Origin: Pseudomonas fluorescens
GTDB taxonomy: Bacteria; Pseudomonadota; Gammaproteobacteria; Pseudomonadales; Pseudomonadaceae
Assembly (NCBI RefSeq): GCF_001708445.1
Contig: NZ_CP015637.1
Coordinates: 5,953,001 to 6,017,000, forward strand
Reading direction: 5' to 3'
DNA: 64,000 bases
Positions 1 through 9,048 of this stretch are shown here, piece after piece. The notes under the pieces are model-generated. The model made no database searches. It had not been told where the DNA came from and was given only the letters and a program-made list of their open reading frames with translations. The translations under genes were made by a program, and so were the position numbers. Positions within the stretch are counted from its first letter, which is position 1. Every line of letters starts with the position of its first letter.

Positions 1-1055
1 GTGAATACGGCGCGCGCTCCACCCGCAGCGAAGCCGACGACCCCACCTCCTCGGTGATGCACGTGGGGGCGCCGATTCGCGACAATGGCCAGATCATCGG
101 CGTGGTCACCGTGGCCAAGCCCAACAGCTCATTGCAGCCGTATATCGACCGCACCGAGCGGCGCCTGCTCTGGTACGGCGCCGGGCTGGTCATCCTCGGC
201 TTGCTGCTGGGCGCAGTGTTGTCGTGGTGGTTGAGCGTTGCCCTGCGGCGCCTGACCGCCTACGCCGAAGCCGTCAGCGAAGGCCGGCGTGCCGAGTTGC
301 CGCATTACCGCGGCGGCGAGCTGAAGCAGTTATCCACCGCCGTGGAGCATATGCGTACGCAGTTGGAGGGCAAGGCGTACGTCGAGCATTACGTGCACAC
401 CCTGACCCACGAATTGAAAAGCCCATTGGCCGCAATTCGCGGCGCGGCGGAGCTGTTGCAGGGTGATATGACCCGTGAGCAGCAGCAGCGCTTCGTCGGC
501 AATATCGACAGCGAAAGCGCGCGTTTGCAGCAGTTGATCGAGCGTCTGCTGAGCCTGGCGCAGGTGGAGCAGCGCCAGGGCCTGGAAGAACAGGTGAGCA
601 TCCCGCTGGCGGCCTTGGTCGATGCTGTACTCAACGCCCAATGTGCGCGAATTGAAGGCGCTGGGCTGCAAGTCGAACAGACGATTGCCGCCGATGTGCA
701 GGTGTTCGGCGAGCCCTTCCTGCTGCGCCAGGCCCTGGGCAACCTGCTGGACAATGCCCTGGACTTCACCCCGCCTGGTGGCGTCTTGAGATTCAGCGCA
801 CACACCCGGCACAACGATGTACAGATCAGCCTGTTTAACCAGGCCGCGGCGATTCCCGACTACGCCTTGCCGCGCCTGAGCGAGCGTTTCTACTCGTTGC
901 CGCGACCGGCCAGCGGGCGCAAGAGCACCGGCCTGGGTCTCAATTTTGTCGAGGAAGTGATGAAGCTGCACGGCTGCGCCTTGCAGATCGGCAATGTACC
1001 TGGTGGCGTGCAAGTGGTGCTGCATCTCCACACAGTCTCCACATTGCCCACATAA
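1..1055 (+). CDS. creC: Sensor histidine kinase CreC (5' truncated by window edge)
   Basis: The reading frame is open from base 3, upstream of any start codon, so the gene begins outside the window. What remains is the end of the periplasmic sensor (a 'TSSVMHVGAPIRD' stretch typical of CreC), one membrane helix (about bases 180-240), a HAMP segment, a HisKA dimerisation/phosphoacceptor helix with the H-E-L-K-S-P motif, and a HATPase domain with an N-box (NLLDNALDF) and a G-box (STGLGLNF). CreC is the inner-membrane kinase that phosphorylates CreB; in Pseudomonas CreBC responds to carbon source and cell-wall stress and activates creD. The next gene is creD, 52 bp downstream, which supports the name. 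Identification is firm; only the N-terminus is missing. Confidence 0.92.
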   Translation, partial: EYGARSTRSEADDPTSSVMHVGAPIRDNGQIIGVVTVAKPNSSLQPYIDRTERRLLWYGAGLVILGLLLGAVLSWWLSVALRRLTAYAEAVSEGRRAELPHYRGGELKQLSTAVEHMRTQLEGKAYVEHYVHTLTHELKSPLAAIRGAAELLQGDMTREQQQRFVGNIDSESARLQQLIERLLSLAQVEQRQGLEEQVSIPLAALVDAVLNAQCARIEGAGLQVEQTIAADVQVFGEPFLLRQALGNLLDNALDFTPPGGVLRFSAHTRHNDVQISLFNQAAAIPDYALPRLSERFYSLPRPASGRKSTGLGLNFVEEVMKLHGCALQIGNVPGGVQVVLHLHTVSTLPT

Positions 1056-1107
1056 ATCGCCCACATGGGCTGCGCAGACTCTCCCCATCAAAACAGGGAG
1101 AGACCCC

Positions 1108-2481
1108 ATGAACCGCAGCCTGCTTTTCAAACTTGGCGCGATTGCGCTGCTGATCCTGCTGTTGCTGATTCCGTTGCTGATGATCAACGGCATCATCAGC
1201 GACCGCCAGCAACTGCGCGATGGTGTCCTGATGGACATCGCCCGCAGCTCCAGCTATGCCCAGCGCCTCACCGGCCCGGTGATGGTGGTGCCGTATCGCA
1301 AGACCGTGCGCGAGTGGAAGTTCAATGAAAAACTCAACAAGCGCTACGAGGTCACCCGTGAAGAGCGGGGTCGTCTGTATTTCCTGCCGGACCGTTTTGA
1401 GCTCGACGGCAAAGTGCAGACCGAACTGCGCGCACGGGGTATTTACCAGGCGCGGCTGTTCCATGCCGACAACCGTATCAGTGGGCGTTTCGAGCTGCCT
1501 GCACAGTTGGGTATCACCGAAGACTTCGCCGATTACCGTTTTGAAGCGGCGTTTCTGGCAGTGGGCATCAGCGACATTCGCGGCATCGAAAATGCGCTGA
1601 AGTTGGAGCTGGGCGGCCAGCGCCTGGAATTCGAACCAGGCTCCCTAGTGGACTGGCTGGGGGAGGGCGTGCATGTGACGTTGCCGGAGCAGGACAGTAA
1701 AAAGCCAGGTGTGATCGACTTTGCTTTCGACCTGCGCCTGCAAGGCACCGAGCAACTGCAAGTGGTGCCGGTGGGCAAGACCAGTCAGGTGTCCCTGGCC
1801 TCCAACTGGCCGCACCCCAGCTTTATCGGCAACTTCCTGCCGGCCCAGCGCGAAGTGACTGACAACGGCTTCACGGCCAACTGGCAGACCTCCTTCTTTT
1901 CCACCAACCTCGAACAAGCCCTGCAAACCTGCCTGGACGGGCAGGGCTGCAACGACTTCAACAACCGCAGCTTTGGCGTGAACTTCATCGACCCGGTGGA
2001 CCAGTACCTCAAGAGCGACCGCGCGATCAAATACGCGCTGCTGTTTATCGCCCTGACCTTTGCCGGTTTCTTCCTCTTCGAAGTGCTCAAGAGCCTGGCG
2101 GTGCACCCGATTCAATATGCATTGGTGGGTGTTGCCTTGGCATTTTTCTACTTGCTGCTGTTGTCATTGTCCGAGCACCTGGGCTTTGCCCTGGCGTACC
2201 TGATATCGGCAAGTGCCTGCGTGCTGTTGATCGGTTTCTACGTGTGCCATGTGCTGCGCAGCGTTGCCCATGGCATGGGGTTTTCGGCGGGGTTGGCGGC
2301 GTTGTATGGCTTGCTGTACGGGTTGTTGAGTGCCGAGGATTACGCGCTGCTGATGGGCTCGCTGCTGCTGTTCGGGCTGCTGGGTACGGTGATGGTGCTG
2401 ACGCGCAAACTGGACTGGTATGGCGTGGGCAAGCGCAAGCCGGCCGAGCCGTTGACGTTCGACCTAGAGGCGGTGCAATGA
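1108..2481 (+). CDS. creD: Inner-membrane protein CreD
   Basis: 457 aa from the ATG at 1108, preceded by the purine-rich AGGGAGAGA at a good spacing; longer in-frame extensions upstream run into creC and are ignored. The protein has an N-terminal transmembrane helix, a large periplasmic domain of about 300 residues, and a C-terminal block of five to six hydrophobic helices (roughly residues 305-435), the standard CreD/CET layout. CreD is the main output gene of CreBC and is linked to envelope integrity, colicin E2 tolerance and beta-lactam response; its biochemical activity is unknown. Position directly after creC is the usual arrangement. Confidence 0.93.
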   Translation: MNRSLLFKLGAIALLILLLLIPLLMINGIISDRQQLRDGVLMDIARSSSYAQRLTGPVMVVPYRKTVREWKFNEKLNKRYEVTREERGRLYFLPDRFELDGKVQTELRARGIYQARLFHADNRISGRFELPAQLGITEDFADYRFEAAFLAVGISDIRGIENALKLELGGQRLEFEPGSLVDWLGEGVHVTLPEQDSKKPGVIDFAFDLRLQGTEQLQVVPVGKTSQVSLASNWPHPSFIGNFLPAQREVTDNGFTANWQTSFFSTNLEQALQTCLDGQGCNDFNNRSFGVNFIDPVDQYLKSDRAIKYALLFIALTFAGFFLFEVLKSLAVHPIQYALVGVALAFFYLLLLSLSEHLGFALAYLISASACVLLIGFYVCHVLRSVAHGMGFSAGLAALYGLLYGLLSAEDYALLMGSLLLFGLLGTVMVLTRKLDWYGVGKRKPAEPLTFDLEAVQ

Positions 2482-2560
2482 TCGGGTTGCGGGAGGATCA
2501 GCAAGTAGGGGCGCAGTTAGCCGCAAGGATCGCCACATTCCTCAAAACCACCACCGTCCA

Positions 2561-2654
2561 ATGTGGGAGTGGGCTTGCCCGCGATAGCGGTGGTTCAGAA
2601 ACAGATGTGCTGAATGACATACCGCGATCGCGGGCAAGCCCGCTCCCACATTGG
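2561..2654. repeat. REP doublet (REPIN), GTGGGAG-type
   Basis: Two inverted copies of the Pseudomonas REP core (GTGGGAGTGGGCTTGCCCGC and its complement) face each other around a spacer of about 45 bp, between the 3' ends of creD and the GST gene. Each copy is itself imperfectly palindromic. REPINs of this kind are spread by RAYT transposases and commonly sit in convergent intergenic regions. Confidence 0.9.
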
Positions 2655-2667
2655 GTCGGTGTGAACA

Positions 2668-3297
2668 TCAGGTCGGCGGCTGGGTCTCCAGCATCGAAGG
2701 CCGTTGGCTGACTTCGGCGTACCAGGCGGCAAGCTTGGGGTTATCCGAGCGCCATTGCAGGTCCGGGTGGCGGAAGTCGAGGTAGCCCAGGGCGCAGGCC
2801 ACGCTGATGGACGCAATGTCGAAGTGGCTGGCCAGTTCGGCGATGGCATCCTGCTCCAGTTCGGCGACGGCGCGGCGGATCTTGTTGCGCTGCTCGTCGA
2901 GCCACGGTGCCCAGTGTTTTTCCACTGGACGCAGGGCGGTCTCGTAACGCACCAGCACGGCGGCATCCATGATCCCGTCGGCCAGCGACGCCAGGGTCAG
3001 GCGGCGCCAGCGGGCCGAGCCGTCACGAGGGATCAGCGGGTTGCCGACATGCTGGTGGTCGAGGTAATCGAGGATCACCCGGCTGTCGTGCAGCACACTG
3101 CCGTCGGCCAGGCGCAGGGCCGGGATCTTGCCCACGGGGTTGCCTTGTACCACCTGCGCGTCAGGGGTGACCGGTGTCGGCATGCAGGCCTGCAACGCTA
3201 CACGGTCCTGCTGGCCGGTCTCGATCAGCAACACGCGCACTTTGCGTACGAACGGGGAAGCGGGGTTATGGAACAAGGTCATGCTGGGAGCGGACAT
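2668..3297 (-). CDS. Glutathione S-transferase family protein
   Basis: 209 aa. An N-terminal thioredoxin-like GST domain (TLFHNPASPFVRKVRV; then GNPVGKIPAL and the glutathione-contacting D-S-R pair at the start of helix 3) is followed by an all-helical C-terminal domain. The second of two adjacent ATGs is preferred because AGAGG lies 7 nt upstream of it. The first-domain SPFVRKVR pattern resembles bacterial GSTs that use serine rather than tyrosine. Substrate is unknown. It stands alone, convergent with creD. Confidence 0.9.
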   Translation of the reverse strand: MSAPSMTLFHNPASPFVRKVRVLLIETGQQDRVALQACMPTPVTPDAQVVQGNPVGKIPALRLADGSVLHDSRVILDYLDHQHVGNPLIPRDGSARWRRLTLASLADGIMDAAVLVRYETALRPVEKHWAPWLDEQRNKIRRAVAELEQDAIAELASHFDIASISVACALGYLDFRHPDLQWRSDNPKLAAWYAEVSQRPSMLETQPPT

Positions 3298-3381
3298 GGG
3301 CATTCCTCTGAATGGGCTGTGGCTAGCCTAGAGGGTTGCGCGGTGGCTGGCGAGGGGGAGTGCGGGGGTTTTTGAGGGCCT

Positions 3382-3484
3382 CATCGGGGGCAAGCCCCCT
3401 CTCACAGTTGACCGAGTCGTCATGACGAGCGCAGAACGCATGTGGGAGGGGCGGTGCGACGATTCGACTTGCCCCCGATAGCGC
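3382..3484. repeat. Degenerate REP doublet
   Basis: The left copy (ATCGGGGGCAAGCCCCCTC) is intact. The right copy (TGTGGGAGGGGC...CTTGCCCCCGATAGC) is split by about 14 extra bases in its centre, so the two halves of that hairpin no longer pair cleanly. Lies upstream of the GST gene and overlaps the 3' flank of the small membrane-protein gene. Confidence 0.7.
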
Positions 3485-3486
3485 CC

Positions 3487-3669
3487 TCAGCCACGCCGCT
3501 TGAACAACGCCCAACTACCAATGGCAGCCGGTATGCCCAACCCCACCCAACTCAACGAATCCCACCCCCCATCCCCCAGCAACGCTGCAAATAACCCGGC
3601 GGCGCTGAGCAGGCCGATCCCCAGCGGAATGCCAAACACCTTCCAGAAACTCGACTGCCTTGGCTTCAT
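3487..3669 (-). CDS. Small two-helix membrane protein coupled to the PepSY protein
   Basis: 60 aa from the ATG at 3669, which overlaps the TGA of the upstream PepSY gene as ATGA, a sign of translational coupling; the longer in-frame ORF extending to 3753 lies inside the PepSY gene and is ignored. The protein is mostly two hydrophobic segments (about residues 12-30 and 38-55) separated by a short G/D/W-rich loop and ends in a basic FKRRG tail. I do not recognise a family. Its place as last gene of the TonB receptor-PepSY group suggests an accessory inner-membrane role in siderophore or haem-type iron handling; that is inference from position. Confidence 0.7.
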   Translation of the reverse strand: MKPRQSSFWKVFGIPLGIGLLSAAGLFAALLGDGGWDSLSWVGLGIPAAIGSWALFKRRG

Positions 3670-4769
3670 GCCTTGCCTGCCTTGCGCCGCACGACCCACA
3701 GGTAAATGCCACTGCCCAGCACGATGAGGGTCAGCACATCCAACACCGCCCACAGGACCTTCATCGGCATGCCGCCATAGTCACCAAAGTGCAGGGGCTG
3801 GGACATGCCCATGGCGTCCATGTACCACGGCCGTGCGGCGATGGCGGTGACGGCCAGGGTGCTGGCGTCGATCAGTACCGGTGTGAGCAGGTGCGAGGTC
3901 AGGTGCGTGCTGCCCTTCATGAACACCGCGTAATGGTGCTCGCTGGAAAAGCGCGTGCCGGGGAAGGCGATAAAGTCCGGCTGCATGCCGGGTGCTGCCT
4001 CGGCGGCAATCTTCAGCAGCTCGGTGGCCGGTGCGCGTTGGGTCAGCGGCGGGGCGTTCTTGTAGGGTTCGATCATTGCGCTGAGGCTGTCGGTACGCCA
4101 GGCGGCGATGATCAAATCGGCACAGGCGCTGATCACCCCGGTCACGCCGACCACCAGCGCCCAGGTCAGGGTGACCACACCGATCAGGTTGTGCAGGTCA
4201 AGCCAGCGCAGGCGCGTGGACTTGTCCTGGCGCACGGTGGCGAACTTCAAGCGGCGCATGAACGGCAGGTACAGCACCGTACCCGAGACGATGGCCACCA
4301 CAAACAGCAGGCCCATGAACGCCAGCAGCCACTTGCCCGGCAGACCGGCGAACATATCCACATGCAAGCGCAGCAGGAACAGCGTCAGCCCGCCGTTCGC
4401 GGACGGCATCTCCACGGCTTCGCCGGTGCGCGCGTCGAGCATGAAGGTGTGGGATGAGTTGGGCTCGGTGCCGGCGGTGGCGGCCATGATCGCGATCACG
4501 CCGTTCTTGTCGTCTTCGTCCCAGGCGAGGTATTGCAGGGCTTCACCGGGGCGATGGGCCTGGGCCTTGGCCACCAGTTGTTCCAGGTTCAACTGCGGGG
4601 TGTCGACGGGCATCGCTTGCAGTTGCGGCTCATTGCCCAGCAGATGATCGATCTCATGGTGAAAGATCAGCGGCAGGCCGGTGAGGGCGAGCAGCAGCAG
4701 GAACACCGTACAGATCAGGCTGCTCCAGGTGTGGACGAAGGACCAGCGGCGGATGGTTTTGCTTTTCAT
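3666..4769 (-). CDS. PepSY-associated transmembrane protein (iron-uptake reductase type)
   Basis: 367 aa from the ATG at 4769, chosen because GAAGG lies 8 nt upstream; a GTG 21 bp further up is also in frame. The N-terminal helix starts with a basic R-R-W stretch and contains the H-T-W and H-H-E-I-D-H histidines usual in PepSY_TM proteins; further helices occur near residues 135-165, 195-225 and 340-362, with periplasmic PepSY domains between. Proteins of this family next to TonB receptors (for example FpvG- or PiuB-like) are thought to release iron from ferrisiderophores by reduction at the inner membrane. It lies 63 bp downstream of the receptor gene and is probably co-transcribed with it. 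Confidence 0.87.
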   Translation of the reverse strand: MKSKTIRRWSFVHTWSSLICTVFLLLLALTGLPLIFHHEIDHLLGNEPQLQAMPVDTPQLNLEQLVAKAQAHRPGEALQYLAWDEDDKNGVIAIMAATAGTEPNSSHTFMLDARTGEAVEMPSANGGLTLFLLRLHVDMFAGLPGKWLLAFMGLLFVVAIVSGTVLYLPFMRRLKFATVRQDKSTRLRWLDLHNLIGVVTLTWALVVGVTGVISACADLIIAAWRTDSLSAMIEPYKNAPPLTQRAPATELLKIAAEAAPGMQPDFIAFPGTRFSSEHHYAVFMKGSTHLTSHLLTPVLIDASTLAVTAIAARPWYMDAMGMSQPLHFGDYGGMPMKVLWAVLDVLTLIVLGSGIYLWVVRRKAGKA

Positions 4770-4832
4770 GTGTATAGCCTTCAGACACACCCAGGCCGCC
4801 CACAGGGGCGGCCTGGGTGCTGACTCAGCTGA

Positions 4833-7262
4833 TTACCACTGGTAGGTGGCACTGGCGACGACGCTGCGTTGGTCGCCGAAGTAGCAGTAGTTGCCGTCAC
4901 AGGTCGACAGGTAGTCCTTGTTGAACAGGTTGGTGGCATTCAATTTCACCGACGCGCCCTTCAGGCTGTTGTCGAGGCGGCCGAGGTCGTAATGCACCGC
5001 GCCGTCGAACACGGTGTAGGCGTTAGCCTTGCCCAGCCAGGTGTTGGCCTGGTCGCCATAGGTATTGCCGGTGTAGCGGGCGCCCAAGCCGATGCCGAAA
5101 CCGTCCAGTACGCCGCTGTGCCAGGTGTAGTCAGTCCAGAGCGAGGCTTGTTGATCAGGCATCAATGTCAGGCGGTTGCCTTTGTAGATACCTTTTTGCA
5201 CCTCCGACTTTGCCAAGGTGTAGGCGGCAATGACCTTGAGGTTTTCGCTTACGTCAGACACCGCTTCCAGCTCCAGGCCCTTGACCTTCACTTCACCGGT
5301 CTGGTCGTTGATTTGCTGGCCCCCCGCACCGAGGGTGGTCACCTGCACATTCTTTTGGGTCAGGTCGTAGACCGCCGCACTCAACAGCGTATTGGAGCCG
5401 GGCGGCTGGTACTTGACCCCCATTTCCCATTGCTTGCCTTCCGTTGGTTTGAATGTCTTGAGCGCGTTTGTATCTGCGTTGCTCGCCGGTTGGAATGACT
5501 CGGCGTACGATACGTAGGGGACGAACCCCGAGTCGAACACATAGCTGAGCGCCGCGTTGCCACTGAAGTGTTTGATGCGGTCGGTGTTGGTCGCATCGCT
5601 ATCGTTGAAGTAGGTGGTGCCCTGATGCACCCAATCCTCACGCCCGCCCAAGGTCAGGCGCCACTTATCCAGGGCCATCTGGTCTTGCACGTAGAGGCCG
5701 GTTTGCACGGTTTTCTGGTTGTAGTCGTAAAACGGCCTGACATCTGTCGGGCGCAGGGTTGGCTGGGTGTTGACCGGGTTGAAAATGTTGATACCCGAGG
5801 CTGTGCCGTATATCGCGCGATAGGAGGTATCGGTGCGCTGGTGATCCAGGCCCAGCAGCAGGGTATGGGTGATGTCGCCGGTGGCAAAGTCGGCCTGGAA
5901 ATTGTTATCCACAGCGAACTGGCCAATGTTTTCGTCAACGTTGGTGGTCGAGCGGCTGATATTGCCCGCGGCATCAGCCGGGGAGAACGCGTAGGAACCG
6001 ACGGTCAGTTGCTGGAACGACAACTCCGACTTGGTGTAGCGCAGGTTCTGCTTGAACTGCCAGGTATCGTTGAAACGATGCTCGAAGGCATAGCCCAGCG
6101 CGTAGTAGGTGCGGTCGTAGAACTCGTAGTCCGGGTCGCCCAGGTTTTTGTGGTGGGAGACCTCGCCCAGCGGCGATTTGATCTTGGTGCCCTGGATCGG
6201 CATGAACTGGCTGGTGGTGCCGGTATCGTCGCGAGTGAACTGCGACAACAGGGTCAGCTTGGTATCGGTGTCGATGTTCCAGGTCAGGCTGGGCGCGATG
6301 TTGTAGCGCTTGTTGTCGATGTGATCGACCTGGGTGCCGGCATCGCGCACCACGCCGCTGAGGCCATAGAGGAACTGGCCTTCATCATCGATCTTGCCGG
6401 TGCTGGCGAAGTTGATCTGGCGGTAGTTGTCACTGCCGTATTGCAGTTGGATGGCATGGCTTGATTCTGCGCTGGGACGGCGGCTGACCATGTCCAGCAG
6501 GCCGCCCGGTGGGGTTTGGCCGTATACCGACGAGGCCGGGCCACGCAGCAATGCGAGGCGGTCGAGGTTCCAGGTTTCGGCTTTCGGGTTGGCGTACACG
6601 CCGCGCGGCAAGGGCAGCCCGTCGAGGAATTGCGTAGGTTCGAAGCCGCGTACGCGCATCCAGTCGTAGCGGGTGTCGCTGCCGTAGCTGGCGGACACAA
6701 TACCGGGCATGTACTTGACCGCGTCATCCAGGTTCTGGACGTTGCGGTCCTGCATTTGCTCGCGGGTGGCAATGGAGATCGAGCGCGGTGCTTCGACCAG
6801 CGCGGTGTCGGTCTTGGTCCCGGCGGCGGTGCGAGTCGCGACGTAGCCGTCTACGGGCCCCCAGGCACTTTCCGCATCACCCTGGCCGGTGATGTTGGTC
6901 ATCGGCAATGCCACCACACCCTCAGGAATCGCCACCAGGGTGTACGTGCCGGCACTGCTCTGCTCCAACTGCAACCCGGTCCCACGCAACGCTTCGCGCA
7001 ACGCGCCCGGTGCATCGAACTGGCCTTTAACCGGCGCCGAGGTCTTGCCCGAGGCCAGCGTCGGGTTGAGGGTCAGCGCCAGGCCGGCCTGGCTGGCGAT
7101 CTGGTTCAAGGTGCTGGCCAAGGGCGCGGCGGGCAGGTTGTAGGCACGCAGGCTGGAGGTTTGTTCGGCGGCGATCAGCGCAGGGCTGGCCAGCGGTGTG
7201 CTGAGGGCAATGGCCACGGCTAACAGGCTGGGGCGCAACAAAGTGTCTAGCATGCGGGACAT
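4833..7262 (-). CDS. TonB-dependent siderophore receptor with N-terminal signalling domain
   Basis: 809 aa; the ATG at 7262 has AGGAG 7 nt upstream. In order: a signal peptide (about residues 4-32), a secretin/TonB N-terminal (STN) signalling domain (about 36-115, starting LRAYNLPAAPL), a plug domain (about 150-260, with the MRVRGF and LLRGPASSVYGQ motifs), and a 22-strand barrel ending in the terminal aromatic tryptophan needed for outer-membrane insertion. Receptors with an STN domain pass the ligand signal to a FecR-type anti-sigma factor, and fecR and fecI lie directly upstream on the same strand. The barrel looks like hydroxamate/ferrichrome or ferripyoverdine receptors (FhuA/FoxA/FpvA); the ligand cannot be named from sequence alone. 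Confidence 0.93.
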   Translation of the reverse strand: MSRMLDTLLRPSLLAVAIALSTPLASPALIAAEQTSSLRAYNLPAAPLASTLNQIASQAGLALTLNPTLASGKTSAPVKGQFDAPGALREALRGTGLQLEQSSAGTYTLVAIPEGVVALPMTNITGQGDAESAWGPVDGYVATRTAAGTKTDTALVEAPRSISIATREQMQDRNVQNLDDAVKYMPGIVSASYGSDTRYDWMRVRGFEPTQFLDGLPLPRGVYANPKAETWNLDRLALLRGPASSVYGQTPPGGLLDMVSRRPSAESSHAIQLQYGSDNYRQINFASTGKIDDEGQFLYGLSGVVRDAGTQVDHIDNKRYNIAPSLTWNIDTDTKLTLLSQFTRDDTGTTSQFMPIQGTKIKSPLGEVSHHKNLGDPDYEFYDRTYYALGYAFEHRFNDTWQFKQNLRYTKSELSFQQLTVGSYAFSPADAAGNISRSTTNVDENIGQFAVDNNFQADFATGDITHTLLLGLDHQRTDTSYRAIYGTASGINIFNPVNTQPTLRPTDVRPFYDYNQKTVQTGLYVQDQMALDKWRLTLGGREDWVHQGTTYFNDSDATNTDRIKHFSGNAALSYVFDSGFVPYVSYAESFQPASNADTNALKTFKPTEGKQWEMGVKYQPPGSNTLLSAAVYDLTQKNVQVTTLGAGGQQINDQTGEVKVKGLELEAVSDVSENLKVIAAYTLAKSEVQKGIYKGNRLTLMPDQQASLWTDYTWHSGVLDGFGIGLGARYTGNTYGDQANTWLGKANAYTVFDGAVHYDLGRLDNSLKGASVKLNATNLFNKDYLSTCDGNYCYFGDQRSVVASATYQW

Positions 7263-7369
7263 ACGGCGGCTCCTGAATGGAAATATTTCTCAATTGCCTA
7301 GGTGCCGAACGAGAATCGAAAAGTGATAGGGCCGGGTGAAACTATTTTTTGCGGTGTGCTTGCGGGCCT

Positions 7370-7446
7370 CATCGGGAGCAAGCTCCCTCCCACATTTGAA
7401 GGTATTCCCACCTCAAAATGTGGGAGGGGGCTTGCCCCCGATAGCG
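7370..7446. repeat. REP doublet (REPIN), GTGGGAG-type
   Basis: Inverted pair: ATCGGGAGCAAGCTCCCTCC on the left and GGGAGGGGGCTTGCCCCCGA on the right, about 32 bp apart. It lies between fecR and the receptor gene, where it could limit read-through or stabilise the fecIR transcript. Confidence 0.88.
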
Positions 7447-7466
7447 ATAGCCCAGCTACACAGAAC

Positions 7467-8435
7467 CTAAGGCTTACCCGTGACCGTCACCCACCACGGC
7501 GTGTGTTGCTCGATCTGCACCGGCAAGGTCGGCAACAACGCGTTGAGCGCCAAGGTGGTGTCATGCAACGGGAAGCTGCCGGTGATGCGCAGGTCGGCCA
7601 CGGATTTATCCACACCCAGGTGGCCGCGGCGATAACGGCTCAGTTCCGCCACCACATCTTCCAGGCGCGCGTTGTCGACCACCAGCATGCCGCGCGTCCA
7701 GGCGTCGGTGGCGGGGGGGACGGCCAGCAGCGGGCCGAGGCCGTCGCTGCGCATCAGTACTTGCTGGCCTTGCTTGAAAATCTGTTCCTGAGGCAATGCC
7801 TCGGGCTGGGCAGCGACCGCCGATTGCAGCACGCTCAGGCGTGTGGCGTGGTCTTCGCGCTTGACGATAAACCGCGTACCCAGCGCTCGCAGGTTGCCGT
7901 CGCGGGTTTGCACATAAAACGGACGCGCATCGTGGTGGCCGGTTTCGACGAGGATCTCGCCTTCCTGCAGCACGATCAGCCGGCGCTGTTCATCGAAACG
8001 CACGTCAATGGCGCTGTGGGTATTGAGGTTGATCAGCGTGCCGTCCGCCAGTTTCAGCGTGCGCTGTTCACCGGTGGCGGTGCGTTGGTCGGCCAGCCAA
8101 TAGTGAATCGGCACGTAGCGTTCACCGGCAAACAAGGCCAGGCCGCACACCAGCGCAATACTCGCCAGGCCGCTGCCAAGCTTGCGGACGCGCTGGCGAA
8201 TGCCCTCGCGCGATTGCAGCAACGCCGCCCGCGCCGGGCCCGAGGCCATGCTGAAACGCTGGTCAAGCATGCCCAGTTGGCGCCAGGCGCGCGCATGTTC
8301 TTCATCACTGGCCAGCCATTTGGCGAACTCTTCCTGCTCCACCGGGCTGCCGTCACCGGAGTCGAGGGACAGTTGCCAGGCAATGGCGGCATCCAGCACA
8401 CGGGCCGAAACCGGTTTTGAACTGATCGCGCTCAC
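7467..8435 (-). CDS. fecR: FecR-family anti-sigma factor / transmembrane sensor
   Basis: 322 aa from a GTG at 8435 that overlaps the TGA of fecI (GTGA), so the two are translationally coupled; an upstream in-frame start lies inside fecI and is rejected. The protein has an N-terminal cytoplasmic anti-sigma domain (A-A-I-A-W-Q-L-S-L and the W-R-Q-L motif around residues 15-60), one transmembrane helix (about residues 90-108), and a periplasmic FecR domain (EILVETGHHDARPFYV; GTRFIV) ending in an STN-like C-terminal segment. FecR senses the occupied receptor in the periplasm and controls FecI activity. Confidence 0.93.
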   Translation of the reverse strand: MSAISSKPVSARVLDAAIAWQLSLDSGDGSPVEQEEFAKWLASDEEHARAWRQLGMLDQRFSMASGPARAALLQSREGIRQRVRKLGSGLASIALVCGLALFAGERYVPIHYWLADQRTATGEQRTLKLADGTLINLNTHSAIDVRFDEQRRLIVLQEGEILVETGHHDARPFYVQTRDGNLRALGTRFIVKREDHATRLSVLQSAVAAQPEALPQEQIFKQGQQVLMRSDGLGPLLAVPPATDAWTRGMLVVDNARLEDVVAELSRYRRGHLGVDKSVADLRITGSFPLHDTTLALNALLPTLPVQIEQHTPWWVTVTGKP

Positions 8436-8950
8436 AACGGCTCGCCATACAGGGCGATATAACACTGGCGAATGCCCTGGGCCAGGTACTGGCGCACCCG
8501 CGGTACCGACACACCGAGGCGCTGGGCGATTTCGGCGTGGCCGAGGCCGTCGAGGCGGTTATAGAGAAAGGCGGCGCGGGCTTTGCTCGACAGCTTGCCG
8601 AGCAGGCGGTCGATGGCCTTGAGGTCTTCGAGGATCAACTGCTGTGCTTCCGGCGAGGGGTGTTCGCTTTCCGGGATCAGCATCAGTTCGGTGAGGTAGG
8701 CCTGCTCCAGGGCGGCGCGCCGGAAGTAGTCGAACAGCAGGCCTTTGGCGATCGCCACCAGGAACGCCCGGGGCTCGCGGGGTTCACGCAACTCGGCACG
8801 GCACAGCAGGCGCATGAAGGTGTCCTGGCTCAGGTCTTCTGCGCGGCTTGGGCAGGCCACGTTACGGCGCAGCCAGGCCAGCAGCCAGCTGCGATGGTCG
8901 CGATACAACGCGCCAACAAGCTCACTGTGTGGGGACTGGACCGACGACAA
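8432..8950 (-). CDS. fecI: ECF sigma factor, FecI type
   Basis: 172 aa. Region 2 is seen at about residues 10-75 (LYRDHRSWLLAWLRR, then the R-A-E-D-L-S-Q-D-T-F motif of region 2.1/2.2) and region 4 with its helix-turn-helix at about 115-165 (GHAEIAQRLGVSVPRVRQYLAQ). This is the iron-starvation ECF group that directs transcription of a neighbouring TonB receptor gene. First gene of the fecI-fecR-receptor-PepSY series; a Fur-like site lies just upstream. Confidence 0.93.
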   Translation of the reverse strand: MSSVQSPHSELVGALYRDHRSWLLAWLRRNVACPSRAEDLSQDTFMRLLCRAELREPREPRAFLVAIAKGLLFDYFRRAALEQAYLTELMLIPESEHPSPEAQQLILEDLKAIDRLLGKLSSKARAAFLYNRLDGLGHAEIAQRLGVSVPRVRQYLAQGIRQCYIALYGEPL

Positions 8951-8974
8951 GGCATCACCGAATAAACAAGTTTA

Positions 8975-8994
8975 AACTAACGAGAATTATTCGC
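8975..8994 (-). promoter_or_regulatory. Candidate Fur box upstream of fecI
   Basis: The minus strand reads GCGAATAATTCTCGTTAGTT, 25-45 bp upstream of the fecI start. GAATAATTCTCGTT is close to the GATAATNATTCTCATT shape common in Pseudomonas Fur boxes. Iron-repressed expression of fecI is the family rule. The call rests on visual match only. Confidence 0.45.
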
Positions 8995-9048
8995 GATTGT
9001 GTCAGAGGCGTGGGGCGGGCGCAATTGGTGTCTGTCGGGCGGTTGCTA

